This document shows, piece by piece, positions 24,377-32,657 of a DNA stretch of 64,000 nt (its first letter is position 1; each line of letters begins with the position of its first letter). The notes under the pieces are model-generated. The model was not told where the DNA came from, did no database searches, and saw only the letters and a program-made list of their open reading frames with translations. Origin of the DNA: Thermobacillus sp. ZCTH02-B1 (GTDB lineage Bacteria > Bacillota > Bacilli > Paenibacillales > Paenibacillaceae); assembly GCF_002159085.1 (NCBI RefSeq), contig NZ_LZRU01000043.1, positions 1-64,000 on the forward strand, read 5' to 3'. A program made the translations under genes and the position numbers.

Positions 24377-25258
24377 ATGAGGCATTACCGTACCATTCCC
24401 GGAACGATTTTCGACATCTGCAACTACCTGTTTCTCAGCCTGTTCGCCCTTGCGGCGGTGCTGCCGTTCCTCTACGTCTTCGCCGGCTCGTTCGCGTCGG
24501 ACACGGAGCTGACCCGGCGGGCGTTCTTCCTCATTCCGGAAAGGTTCACGACCGCCGCGTACGCGTACATCTTCTCGACCGACACGATCGTGCGCAGCAT
24601 CGGCGTCTCGATCTACGTGACGACCGTCGGGACGCTGATCAACCTGTTCTTCACCGTGACGATGGCGTACGCGCTCTCGAAGCGGCATTTGGCGGGCCGC
24701 AACTTCGTGCTCAACCTCGTCGTGTTCTCGATGCTGTTCGGCGGCGGCATGATTCCGACCTATCTGGTCGTCCGTGAGCTCCATCTGCTGGACACGTACT
24801 GGGCGCTCATGCTGCCCGGCGCGATCAGCGCGTTCAACCTGATCATCGTGAAGAACTTCTTCCAGGAGATACCGGCGGAGCTCGAGGACGCGGCGAAGAT
24901 CGACGGCTGCCACGATCTCGCACTGCTGTGGCGGATCGTGCTGCCGCTGTCGATGCCGGTGCTGGCGACGTTCACGCTCTTCTACGCGGTCGGCCACTGG
25001 AACAACTACTACTCGGCGCTGCTCTACATCAACGAGCCGTCGAAGTGGCCGCTGCAGGTCATCCTGCGCCAGATCGTCATGCTGTCCCAGATGGCGGCGG
25101 GCGATCTGAACGCCATGGACCCGAATTTCGAGAAACCGCCGGACCAGTCGATCAAGCTCGCGGTCATCGTCGTCGGCACGATTCCCATTCTGATCGTCTA
25201 TCCGTTCCTGCAGAAACACTTCGCCAAGGGCGTGCTGCTCGGTTCGGTGAAGGGGTGA
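24377..25258 (+). CDS. Carbohydrate ABC transporter permease, YtcP/YesQ type
   Basis: A 293-aa inner-membrane protein with six segments, starting at FDICNYLFLSLFALAAVLPF. The EAA loop appears as LEDAAKIDGCHDLALLWRIV near residue 171, and the end AKGVLLGSVKG is typical of the family. The ATG at 24377 follows GGGAGGAGCGAGGAGCC. It forms the second half of the pore with the permease at 23363. Confidence 0.93.
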   Translation: MRHYRTIPGTIFDICNYLFLSLFALAAVLPFLYVFAGSFASDTELTRRAFFLIPERFTTAAYAYIFSTDTIVRSIGVSIYVTTVGTLINLFFTVTMAYALSKRHLAGRNFVLNLVVFSMLFGGGMIPTYLVVRELHLLDTYWALMLPGAISAFNLIIVKNFFQEIPAELEDAAKIDGCHDLALLWRIVLPLSMPVLATFTLFYAVGHWNNYYSALLYINEPSKWPLQVILRQIVMLSQMAAGDLNAMDPNFEKPPDQSIKLAVIVVGTIPILIVYPFLQKHFAKGVLLGSVKG

Positions 25259-25308
25259 CGGATATGCGATACCATTTTCAGCCAAATGAAAAGGGAGGTT
25301 TCTGCGGC

Positions 25309-26937
25309 ATGAGAAAAGCGAAACGATGGGCCGCCATCCTGACGGCGCTGCTGCTCGTGCTCGGCCTGCTGTCGGCGTGCGGCGGCGGCCAAGCGGGCAA
25401 TTCGGGTTCGGGCGGCGATGCCGGCGGCTCCGGCGGCAATCCGGAAAGCCGGACGGAATCCGGCGCATCGAACGCGGGGAACGGCGGAGACGCGAACGCG
25501 TCCGAACCGGAGCCGCCGATGGAGATCAGCATCATGCTGCCGATCTTCAAGACGAATTATCCGTCCGACGACAGCCCGGTCGTGCAGGAGATCAACAAGC
25601 GGGCGAACGTGAAGCTGCATTTCGAATGGGTGCCGAACTCGTCCTACACCGACAAGTTCAACATCACGCTCGCTTCCGGCAAGCTGCCGACGATCATCTA
25701 CGTGCCGGACGTGAAGAACCCGAACTTCGTCAACGCGGTGAGGGCGGGCGCGTTCTGGGAAGTGGGCGAGAAAATGAAGAACTACCCGTACCTGTCCCTG
25801 GCGAACCCGGTCATCATGCAAAACTCCTCGATCGACGGCAAGAACTACGGCGTCTATCGCGGCCGCGCGCTCGGACGCAACGGCATCAATTACCGCAAGG
25901 ACTGGCTCGAGAACCTGGGGCTCGAGCCGCCGAAGACGATCGACGATTTCTACAACATGCTGAAGGCGTTCAAGGAGCAGGACCCGGACGGGAACGGCAA
26001 GGACGACACCTACGGCATGGTGCTCGTCAAATGGACCGGCCAGTGGGCGAGCGGCTTCGACATCATCAAACTGTGGTTCGGCGCGCCGAACAAATGGGGC
26101 GTCGTCGACGGGAAGCTCGTGCCGGAACACGAGACGCCGGAATATCTCGAAGCGCTCCGCTTCATGAAGAAGCTGTATGACGAAGGGCTCATCAATCAGG
26201 ACTTCGCCGTGTTCGACTCCGCGAAGTGGAATGACCCGGTCGTGAACGGGCAGGCCGGCGTCATCGTCGACGTCACCGACAACGCGGCGCGGCTCGACGA
26301 CGCGATCCACCGGATGCTCGCGGAGCAGGGCAAGGACCAGCCGGACGTCCATTTCGTCGACAACATGATCGGCGTCGTCGGCGATCACGGCCTGCGGGCG
26401 CTGCCGACCTCCGGTTTCGCGGGGCTGCTCGCGATTCCGAAGTCGTCGGTCAAGACGGAGGAGGAGCTGGACCGCGTCCTCGCGTTCCTCGACAAAATGA
26501 ACGAGCCGGAGATGCAGACGCTCGCGAACTTCGGCATCGAGGGCGTCCACTACACGGTCGAGGACGGCTACGCGGTGAGGATCAGCGACACGGTCAAGCT
26601 CGAGTCCGAAGTCGAAGGCCTGAACCAGATGCTGCCGTTCATTCCGGAAGACCAGGGGCTGAAGGTGAAGCAGACGCCGCTCCGCATCAAGACGGAGGAA
26701 CTGCAGAAGGAAGCCGAGCAGTACGTCGTGCCGAACCCGGCGGAACCGTTCATCTCCACCGTCTATTCGCAGAAGGGGCAGCAGCTCGACAACATTATCA
26801 ACGACGCCCGCATCAAGTACATCGTCGGCCAGATCGGCGAGGAAGAGCTGCTCAAGGCGTTCGAGACGTGGAGAAGGTCGGGCGGCGACGATCTGGTGAA
26901 GGAAATGAACGAGCTGTACGCCGCGGCGAACCGGTAA
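25309..26937 (+). CDS. Extracellular sugar-binding lipoprotein (LipO type)
   Basis: A 542-aa binding protein. Lipoprotein signal WAAILTALLLVLGLLSACGG with lipobox LSAC at residues about 20-23, then a Gly/Ser/Asn-rich linker to about residue 70 and a two-lobed family 1 binding fold (EISIMLPIFKTNYPSDD start; KDWLENLGLEPPKTIDDFYN; ...). It captures the oligosaccharide on the outer face and delivers it to the permeases. The ATG at 25309 follows AAGGGAGG by 10 bases; an upstream ATG at 25264 would place 15 extra residues before the signal peptide. The long form (over 500 aa) is typical of binding proteins for oligosaccharides rather than monosaccharides. Confidence 0.9.
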   Translation: MRKAKRWAAILTALLLVLGLLSACGGGQAGNSGSGGDAGGSGGNPESRTESGASNAGNGGDANASEPEPPMEISIMLPIFKTNYPSDDSPVVQEINKRANVKLHFEWVPNSSYTDKFNITLASGKLPTIIYVPDVKNPNFVNAVRAGAFWEVGEKMKNYPYLSLANPVIMQNSSIDGKNYGVYRGRALGRNGINYRKDWLENLGLEPPKTIDDFYNMLKAFKEQDPDGNGKDDTYGMVLVKWTGQWASGFDIIKLWFGAPNKWGVVDGKLVPEHETPEYLEALRFMKKLYDEGLINQDFAVFDSAKWNDPVVNGQAGVIVDVTDNAARLDDAIHRMLAEQGKDQPDVHFVDNMIGVVGDHGLRALPTSGFAGLLAIPKSSVKTEEELDRVLAFLDKMNEPEMQTLANFGIEGVHYTVEDGYAVRISDTVKLESEVEGLNQMLPFIPEDQGLKVKQTPLRIKTEELQKEAEQYVVPNPAEPFISTVYSQKGQQLDNIINDARIKYIVGQIGEEELLKAFETWRRSGGDDLVKEMNELYAAANR

Positions 26938-26957
26938 GCCGCGCGCGGGTCCGGTCG

Positions 26958-26986
26958 GCCGCGTCCCTCCGGGGCGCGGCTCTTTA
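26958..26986 (+). terminator. Hairpin between binding-protein gene and AraC regulator gene
   Basis: GCCGCGTCCC pairs with GGGGCGCGGC and TCTTTA follows. It should end most transcripts of the importer operon before the regulator, which has its own promoter region. Confidence 0.5.
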
Positions 26987-26993
26987 CGGTTCA

Positions 26994-27050
26994 TTCCGCC
27001 GGAAAATCGGAGGAATTGCACGGAAAATTGAATTTTTCTTCCGGCCGGAA
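26994..27050. promoter_or_regulatory. Two TTCCG/CGGAA inverted repeats before the AraC regulator gene
   Basis: TTCCG-C-CGGAA (26994-27004) and the perfect palindrome TTCCGGCCGGAA (27039-27050) have centres 45-46 bp apart. The second lies just before a possible -10 TACGAT (27056-27061). They may be operators for the gene that follows, probably by self-control. A one-mismatch copy occurs at 20857-20867. Confidence 0.4.
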
Positions 27051-27116
27051 TGCGGTACGATCGGAGGCAAAAGACCCGCAGCGGGACGGGCGGCTTGGGG
27101 AGCGGGGGATGGATGC

Positions 27117-29456
27117 GTGTGGAAGCGGATCTTCAGCCTGCCGGCCCGGATGGCGTCCGGCGGTCATTTCTATCGGCGCAGCCTGATCTTGCTGTTCGTC
27201 GTGTCGGGCGTGCCGGGATTCATCATCGGTTCGATCCTGTACGGGCTGACGGCGGGCCGCGTGGAGCGCGAGCTGCTGGACAACCACGTGAGCCAGATCG
27301 AGCAGCGTTCCGTGCATCTGGACAACCAGCTCGGAAACCTGGAGCTTCTTCTGTCGCATTGGGCATTCGATCCGAAGTTCGACTGGCGCCTCAGGGAGAC
27401 GGACTTCGTGCGCGAATTCAACGTGACGCAGGAACTGACGCGGACGCTCGTCGCGATGCAGGGATCGAACGCGATCGTGAAGTCGGCGGAGCTGTACGTG
27501 GGCGGGTCCCGCCCCGTTCTGCTCCATCCGGAGTACATGGCGCTCGACGAGACGCGAGCCGAGCGCTACGAGGTGCTGATCCGCTACCGCCGGTTCACCT
27601 ACTGGACGTATTGGGCGTTCGATCCCGACCGGCCGGACGAGCGGGAACCGGCGCTCGTCCATCACGTGCCCGCCGGCAGCCTGGAGCCGTTCGGCGTGCT
27701 CGTGTTCCGCATCGATCAGGCGAGATTGGCGGAACTGCTGCGCACGCTCTCGCCCTATGACGAGGGCGTGACGTTCACCTGGGACCCGGCCGGCAGTTTC
27801 TGGCTGTCGGCGGACGGGAGCTCCGCCGATTCGCCGTTCGTCCGCGCCCTGATGGAGCGGATCGATGCGGCGGGGGGAAGGAGCGGCTCGTTCCTGACCG
27901 AATGGAAGGGGCAGACATACGCCGTCTCCTACGGCACGCTGTCGCGCATCGCGAGCGACTGGCGGTACGTGTCGGCGTCGCCGATCGGGAAGATTACGGC
28001 GCCGGTCGTGTTCATCTCGAAGGCGATCCTGCTGGTCAGCCTGGCCGCACTGGGGCTTGCGGCGATCCTCGCGTGGCTCGCTTCCCTGCGCATCTATTCG
28101 CCGATCCGGCGCCTCGTCGCGCTGTTCGCCGGCGGCCGCGGCGCGCCCGCCGGCGACGAGTTCACGCTGATCGAGCGCGAATGGCTCGACCTGAACCGTG
28201 AGCGGGCGGAACTGCACAACCGGATCCGGGAGCAATTGCCGTTCGTGAAGCACGGCTTCCTGCACCAACTGCTGCAGGGCCACCTGCACGCCTATTCGGA
28301 GGCGGATCTGCGCCGCCGCATGGAGCGGCTGTTGCCGGGGACGGAGGGCTCGCGGTTCGTCATCGTCTACGTCCGGCTGATCGGTCCGCTCGGCGGCGAA
28401 GGCAAATTCCGCGAAGGGGACGAGGGGCTCGTCTCCTTCGCCGCCGCGAACCTGCTCGAGGAGCTTGCCGCGCCGCGGTTTCCGCGCAGCGAGACGATCC
28501 ATTTCCACGACATGTCGGCGGGCGTGCTGCTGTTCGTGCCGCCCGGCTTCTCCCTGATGGAGGTGATCGAGGCGTTCTGCGGCGAGGCGGCGGCGAGGAT
28601 CAACCGCATCCTGCACCTGCACGCGGTGTTCGCGTTCGGCGAACCGGTCGAGCGCATCCGGGACGTGCCGCTCGCCTTCGAGCGGGCGCGGCAGGCGGCC
28701 GGCCGGCGGCTGATGGACCGCGCGAACCAGATCATCCGCATGGAGCGGGAACTGGCGGACGAGGACGCGGCCGCCGAACTACGCTATTCGTTCGCGCTCG
28801 AGCGCGAGCTGATCCACGCGCTGCGCACCGGCGACGAAGCCGGCGCCCGCGCGCATCTCGCGGCGTTTCTCGACTCGCTCTGCGGGGGCGGCGCGAAGGA
28901 GATCGACGTGCAGCAGGGAATGCTGCAGCTCCTCGGCCTGATGCAGCACGCGATGATGGCGTCGGGCTTCCATCCGAACCGGCTGTACGGCGGTGCGAAC
29001 CTGTACGCCGAACTGGCGCGCCTGCGGGAGCCGAAGCGGATGCTGGGCTGGTTTTTCGACCGGGTGTTCGCGCCGTATTTCCGCGCGTGGGAAGCCCGTT
29101 CGGACGCCCGCGTGAAGCGGCTCGCGGAGCAGGCGGCCGAATATCTGCAGCGCCATTACATGCATGACGACATCTCGCTCGAGAGCTGCGCGGAGACGCT
29201 CGGCACCAGCCCGTACGTGCTGAGCAGGGCGTTCAAGCAGGCGACGGGCGTGAATTTCATCGACTATCTGACCGCGCTCCGGCTCGAGAAGGCGAAGCAG
29301 CTGCTCCGCGAGTCGGAGTTGAAGATCCACGACGTCGCGGGCATGGTCGGCTACCGTCACAGCTATTTCAACCGGATCTTCAAGAAGCTGGAGGGCGTCA
29401 CGCCGACCATGTACCGCGAGCGGAGCAGAATGCATGACGGGAGGGCGGAAGCATGA
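27117..29456 (+). CDS. Membrane-anchored AraC-family regulator (YesS-like)
   Basis: A 779-aa sensor-regulator. Membrane segment 1 is SLILLFVVSGVPGFIIGSIL (residues 22-41 and a little beyond); an outward region of about 255 residues follows, then membrane segment 2 near 300-322 (KAILLVSLAALGLAAILAWL). The cytosolic part (about 325-660) includes a GGDEF-less linker and ends in an AraC DNA-binding domain at about 671-775: ISLESCAETLGTSPYVLSRA, then VAGMVGYRHSYFNRIFKKLE. Such one-protein sensors control nearby sugar operons. GTG at 27117 follows GGGGGA; no upstream ATG fits. It sits inside the rhamnogalacturonan locus and is the likely activator. The stop overlaps the next start (ATGA at 29453). 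Confidence 0.88.
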   Translation: MWKRIFSLPARMASGGHFYRRSLILLFVVSGVPGFIIGSILYGLTAGRVERELLDNHVSQIEQRSVHLDNQLGNLELLLSHWAFDPKFDWRLRETDFVREFNVTQELTRTLVAMQGSNAIVKSAELYVGGSRPVLLHPEYMALDETRAERYEVLIRYRRFTYWTYWAFDPDRPDEREPALVHHVPAGSLEPFGVLVFRIDQARLAELLRTLSPYDEGVTFTWDPAGSFWLSADGSSADSPFVRALMERIDAAGGRSGSFLTEWKGQTYAVSYGTLSRIASDWRYVSASPIGKITAPVVFISKAILLVSLAALGLAAILAWLASLRIYSPIRRLVALFAGGRGAPAGDEFTLIEREWLDLNRERAELHNRIREQLPFVKHGFLHQLLQGHLHAYSEADLRRRMERLLPGTEGSRFVIVYVRLIGPLGGEGKFREGDEGLVSFAAANLLEELAAPRFPRSETIHFHDMSAGVLLFVPPGFSLMEVIEAFCGEAAARINRILHLHAVFAFGEPVERIRDVPLAFERARQAAGRRLMDRANQIIRMERELADEDAAAELRYSFALERELIHALRTGDEAGARAHLAAFLDSLCGGGAKEIDVQQGMLQLLGLMQHAMMASGFHPNRLYGGANLYAELARLREPKRMLGWFFDRVFAPYFRAWEARSDARVKRLAEQAAEYLQRHYMHDDISLESCAETLGTSPYVLSRAFKQATGVNFIDYLTALRLEKAKQLLRESELKIHDVAGMVGYRHSYFNRIFKKLEGVTPTMYRERSRMHDGRAEA

Positions 29457-30853
29457 CGGAGAGCCGTTCCGGCACCGTCCGGGATCCGGCGTCGGTTCCG
29501 CAAGGCCTCATCCGGGTGTCCGGGGAGCGGATGCCGCCGGCAGGCGAAAGCCGCCGCGAGAGCGGGCAGTCCGCGCCGGCCGTCTCCGGCGGCGAACGAA
29601 CATCGAACCAGCCGGTTCTGATCGCGTCCCTCGACATCCGCGCGGCCGGTCCGCGCTGCCGGCTGCTCCTCGGCGATCTCGACGGGGACGGCCGGATGGA
29701 GCTTTTGTTCGTGCAGCCGGACGAGCGGCAGGATGTGCGCCACATCCCCCATCAGGTCGGGGCGCTCACGGCGTTCGATCTCGACGGGCGGCTGCGCTGG
29801 CAGGCCGGCCGGCCGAGCCGATGGGCCGGCGGTCCCGGCTCGGACTACCCGGCGCAGATCGTCGACTTCGACGGCGACGGACGGCTCGAGGTGCTGTGCG
29901 TCATGGACGGGCGGCTCCAGGCGCTCGACGGGAGGAGCGGCCGCGTGAAGGCGAGCCTGCCGCTGCCCGCGCCGCACGCGCACGACTGCATCATTCCGGC
30001 GGACCTGACCGGACGCGGCTACAGCGGCGAATGGCTGCTGAAGGACCGCTACCGGAACGTCTGGGCGATGGACGGAAGCGGGCGCGTCCTGTGGCATCAC
30101 GAGGGCAATCCGGGCCATTATCCGTGGGTGTACGATTTCGACGGCGACGGCCGGGACGAGGTGATGGCCGGCTATACCCTGCTCGACCACGACGGCCGGC
30201 CACTCTGGACGCTGGCCGGGCTTTCGGAACATGCCGACTGCATCTGGGTCGGCGACGTGAACGGGGACGGCGAGCCGGAGATCGCGATCGGCGGCAGCGC
30301 CGTCGTCCTGTGCGACCGGCACGGCCGCGAGCTGTGGCGCCACGAGGGCGCGGTCGAACCGCAGCATCTCGCGCCCGGCCGCTTCCTCCCGGAGCTCAAG
30401 GGCCTGCAGATCGCGGGCGTCGACCGGATCGTGCGCGAGGACGACGGGCGGGGCCGCGCGGGGCGGGACGCGTTGTTCCTGCTCGACGCCGGCGGGCGGC
30501 TGCTCTGGAAGGAGGAGCGCCGGACGCCGGGCTGGCTTACGATCCTGGAGCCGCTGTCCGGCTGGACCCCGGATGCGCCGGACTGCATGCTCGCGTACCG
30601 GCGCGGCGGCGGGCTGCCGCCGGCCCTGTACGACGGCCTGGGGCGGACGGTCTGCGCCTTCCCGCTGGACGGCTATGCGGCGTTCGCGGATCTGGCCGGC
30701 ACCGGCCTCACGCAGGTCGTCCTGCATGATGACGAGACGGCGGCCGTGTTCGCGAGCCGCAGGGTCCGGCTCCATGCCGTGCCTTCGGCCGGACCGCTGC
30801 CGCAGCCGAAGCGGCTGTCCCACTCGACGCTTTATCCCGGCGGGGAAGCGTGA
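29453..30853 (+). CDS. FG-GAP/VCBS-like beta-propeller protein
   Basis: A 466-aa protein made of repeated Ca-binding blades: LLGDLDGDGRMELLFVQPDE, IVDFDGDGRLEVLCVMDG, PWVYDFDGDGRDEVMAGYTL and IWVGDVNGDGEPEIAIGGSA, with D-x-D-G-D-G loops spaced about 55-75 residues. The same kind of blade forms the PL11 lyase in this locus, but the lyase's catalytic sequence blocks are not seen. No signal peptide. It may bind or process rhamnogalacturonan oligosaccharides in the cytosol; this is inferred from the neighbours. Start ATG overlaps the regulator stop, so translation is probably coupled. Confidence 0.75.
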   Translation: MTESRSGTVRDPASVPQGLIRVSGERMPPAGESRRESGQSAPAVSGGERTSNQPVLIASLDIRAAGPRCRLLLGDLDGDGRMELLFVQPDERQDVRHIPHQVGALTAFDLDGRLRWQAGRPSRWAGGPGSDYPAQIVDFDGDGRLEVLCVMDGRLQALDGRSGRVKASLPLPAPHAHDCIIPADLTGRGYSGEWLLKDRYRNVWAMDGSGRVLWHHEGNPGHYPWVYDFDGDGRDEVMAGYTLLDHDGRPLWTLAGLSEHADCIWVGDVNGDGEPEIAIGGSAVVLCDRHGRELWRHEGAVEPQHLAPGRFLPELKGLQIAGVDRIVREDDGRGRAGRDALFLLDAGGRLLWKEERRTPGWLTILEPLSGWTPDAPDCMLAYRRGGGLPPALYDGLGRTVCAFPLDGYAAFADLAGTGLTQVVLHDDETAAVFASRRVRLHAVPSAGPLPQPKRLSHSTLYPGGEA

Positions 30854-30882
30854 TCCATCAACCGAGCGAGGAGAATTGCACG

Positions 30883-31578
30883 ATGTCCGATTTCCGACCG
30901 TTTACGATTTTTCTGGCGGGTGACTCGACGATGGCCGACCAGCCGGCCGACGTTTGGCCCCTCACCGGCTGGGGGCAGATGCTGCACCGGTTCGTGCCGG
31001 AAGGCGTCCGGGTGTCCAACCATGCGATGTCCGGCCGCAGTTCCCTCAGCTTCATTTTCGAGGGGCGGCTGGATGCGCTGCTGAAGGAGGCTTCGGCGGG
31101 CGACTGCCTGCTCGTCCAGTTCGGCCACAACGACGAGAAAATCGGGGATCCGACCCGGTACACGGATCCGGAGACGGCGTTCCCGGCGATGCTTCGTCGC
31201 TACATCGAGGCCGCCCGGCTGCGGGGCATGCGGCCGATCCTCGCGACGCCGGTGCAGCGGCGCACGTTCGGCGAGGGCGGCCGGCTCGTCGAGTCGCACG
31301 GCGCCTATCCGGACGCGGTGCGCCGGCTCGCCGCGGAGGAGCGCGTGCCGCTCATCGACCTGGCGGCGAAGACGCGGGAGCTCTACGAGCGGCTCGGACC
31401 GGAGCAGTCCAAGGCGCTGTTCGTGCACGCGAAGCCGGGCGAGCTTCCGAATTACCCGGACGGCGCGGAGGACAACACCCATTTCAGCGAGCTCGGCGCG
31501 CTGCGCGTGGCGGAGATCGCGGCGGAGGCGCTGGCGGAGCGGGGCGTCATCCCGCACGTGCGGCGGCCCGGGGGATGA
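30883..31578 (+). CDS. Rhamnogalacturonan acetylesterase (SGNH hydrolase)
   Basis: A 231-aa SGNH/GDSL esterase of carbohydrate esterase family 12 (RhgT/YesT-like). Block I FLAGDSTMAD with nucleophile Ser15, block III QFGHNDEK with the oxyanion Asn, and block V EDNTHFSELGA with the Asp-x-x-His pair. It removes acetyl groups from galacturonate in rhamnogalacturonan, making the backbone accessible to the PL11 lyase. No signal peptide, in line with intracellular processing. ATG at 30883 follows GCGAGGAG; a GTG at 30850 is a poorer choice. It comes 29 bases after the propeller gene, in the same operon. Confidence 0.9.
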   Translation: MSDFRPFTIFLAGDSTMADQPADVWPLTGWGQMLHRFVPEGVRVSNHAMSGRSSLSFIFEGRLDALLKEASAGDCLLVQFGHNDEKIGDPTRYTDPETAFPAMLRRYIEAARLRGMRPILATPVQRRTFGEGGRLVESHGAYPDAVRRLAAEERVPLIDLAAKTRELYERLGPEQSKALFVHAKPGELPNYPDGAEDNTHFSELGALRVAEIAAEALAERGVIPHVRRPGG

Positions 31579-31704
31579 GGATTCGGTGCGGTTCGGCGGC
31601 TCGTTTTTGCGGAATGCGGGAAGGAGTTTCCCGGCACGGAGACGAAATGGAATCGGGATGCCGCATGATCGGTTGACCGCAACGCACCAAACGGAGGGAT
31701 GAAG

Positions 31705-32505
31705 ATGCCGAGGATCGTGCTGGCTTTTCCGGAAGGGCGGCACAAGGCGCTCACGATGAGCTACGACGACGGGAAGGAGGCGGACCGGCGGCTCGTCCGG
31801 ATCTTCAACGAATACGGCGTGCGGGGAACGTTCCACCTGAACGGCGGGCTGCTCGGAAGCGAAGGGCGGATCGGCGCGGAGGAAGCGGCAACCCTGTACG
31901 CGGGCCACGAGATCGCGGCGCACACGTTGACGCATCCGACGATCGCGCGCTGCCCGAAGGAGACGATCGTGCACGAGATCATGGAGGACCGCAAGGCGCT
32001 GGAGCGCATTACCGGCGAACCGGTGCGCGGGCTGTCGTATCCGAACGGCTCGCACAACCGGATGATCCGGGACATGCTGCCCCGCCTCGGCATCGCCTAT
32101 GCGCGCGTCGTGCCGTCGTCGGGCGGGTTCGGGATGCCGGACGACTGGTACGAGTGGATGCCGACGTGCCACCACAAGGACCGGCTGATGGAGCGGGCGG
32201 AGGCTTTTGTCGGCTTGAACAAGCGGCAGTATCTGTATCTCATGTACGTGTGGGGGCACAGCTACGAGTTCGACCAGGACGGCAACTGGGATCTGATCGA
32301 ATCGTTCTGCGCATTTATCGGCGGACGTGCGGACATCTGGTACGCGACGAACATCGAAATCCGCGACTACATGGAGGCGTTCGAGCGGCTGCAGTTCTCG
32401 GCGGACTGCCGCATCGTGCGGAATCCGAGCGCGACGAGCGTCTGGCTGTACGCCGACGACCGGCTCGTCGAAGTGCCGGGCGGGGCCGGGGTCGTGCTGG
32501 CGTGA
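31705..32505 (+). CDS. Polysaccharide deacetylase family protein
   Basis: A 266-aa NodB-fold protein of carbohydrate esterase family 4. Motif 1 is TMSYDDGKEADRR with the double Asp; motif 2 is EIAAHTLTHPTI with the two metal-binding His; later PNGSHNRMIRDML and LMYVWGHSYEFD fit motifs 3-5 loosely. It may remove acetyl groups from the imported oligosaccharide or another amide/ester. The ATG at 31705 is spaced correctly after GGAGGG; the ATG at 31699 is too close. Cytosolic by absence of a signal peptide. It follows the acetylesterase by 126 bases that contain no other gene. Confidence 0.85.
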   Translation: MPRIVLAFPEGRHKALTMSYDDGKEADRRLVRIFNEYGVRGTFHLNGGLLGSEGRIGAEEAATLYAGHEIAAHTLTHPTIARCPKETIVHEIMEDRKALERITGEPVRGLSYPNGSHNRMIRDMLPRLGIAYARVVPSSGGFGMPDDWYEWMPTCHHKDRLMERAEAFVGLNKRQYLYLMYVWGHSYEFDQDGNWDLIESFCAFIGGRADIWYATNIEIRDYMEAFERLQFSADCRIVRNPSATSVWLYADDRLVEVPGGAGVVLA

Positions 32506-32610
32506 GCCGGGGCGGCCGCTTCAGGTTCGGACGCGGACAAGTGCAATTGTGCACCGGGATTTTTTCGGATTCGGAGCCATCATGCCAAATTGGCCCCGAA
32601 ATGAAAACGG

Positions 32611-32637
32611 CCGGTCGGAAATCTGTCTTCCGACCGG
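32611..32637 (-). terminator. Terminator of the acyl-CoA dehydrogenase-like gene
   Basis: CCGGTCGGAA and TTCCGACCGG form a perfect 10-bp stem with a 7-base loop; on the minus strand CCGTTTTC follows. It lies just beyond the stop of the minus-strand gene, and may also stop transcripts from the deacetylase side. Confidence 0.6.
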
Positions 32638-32657
32638 TCGATGCATTGAGCGGGCCG

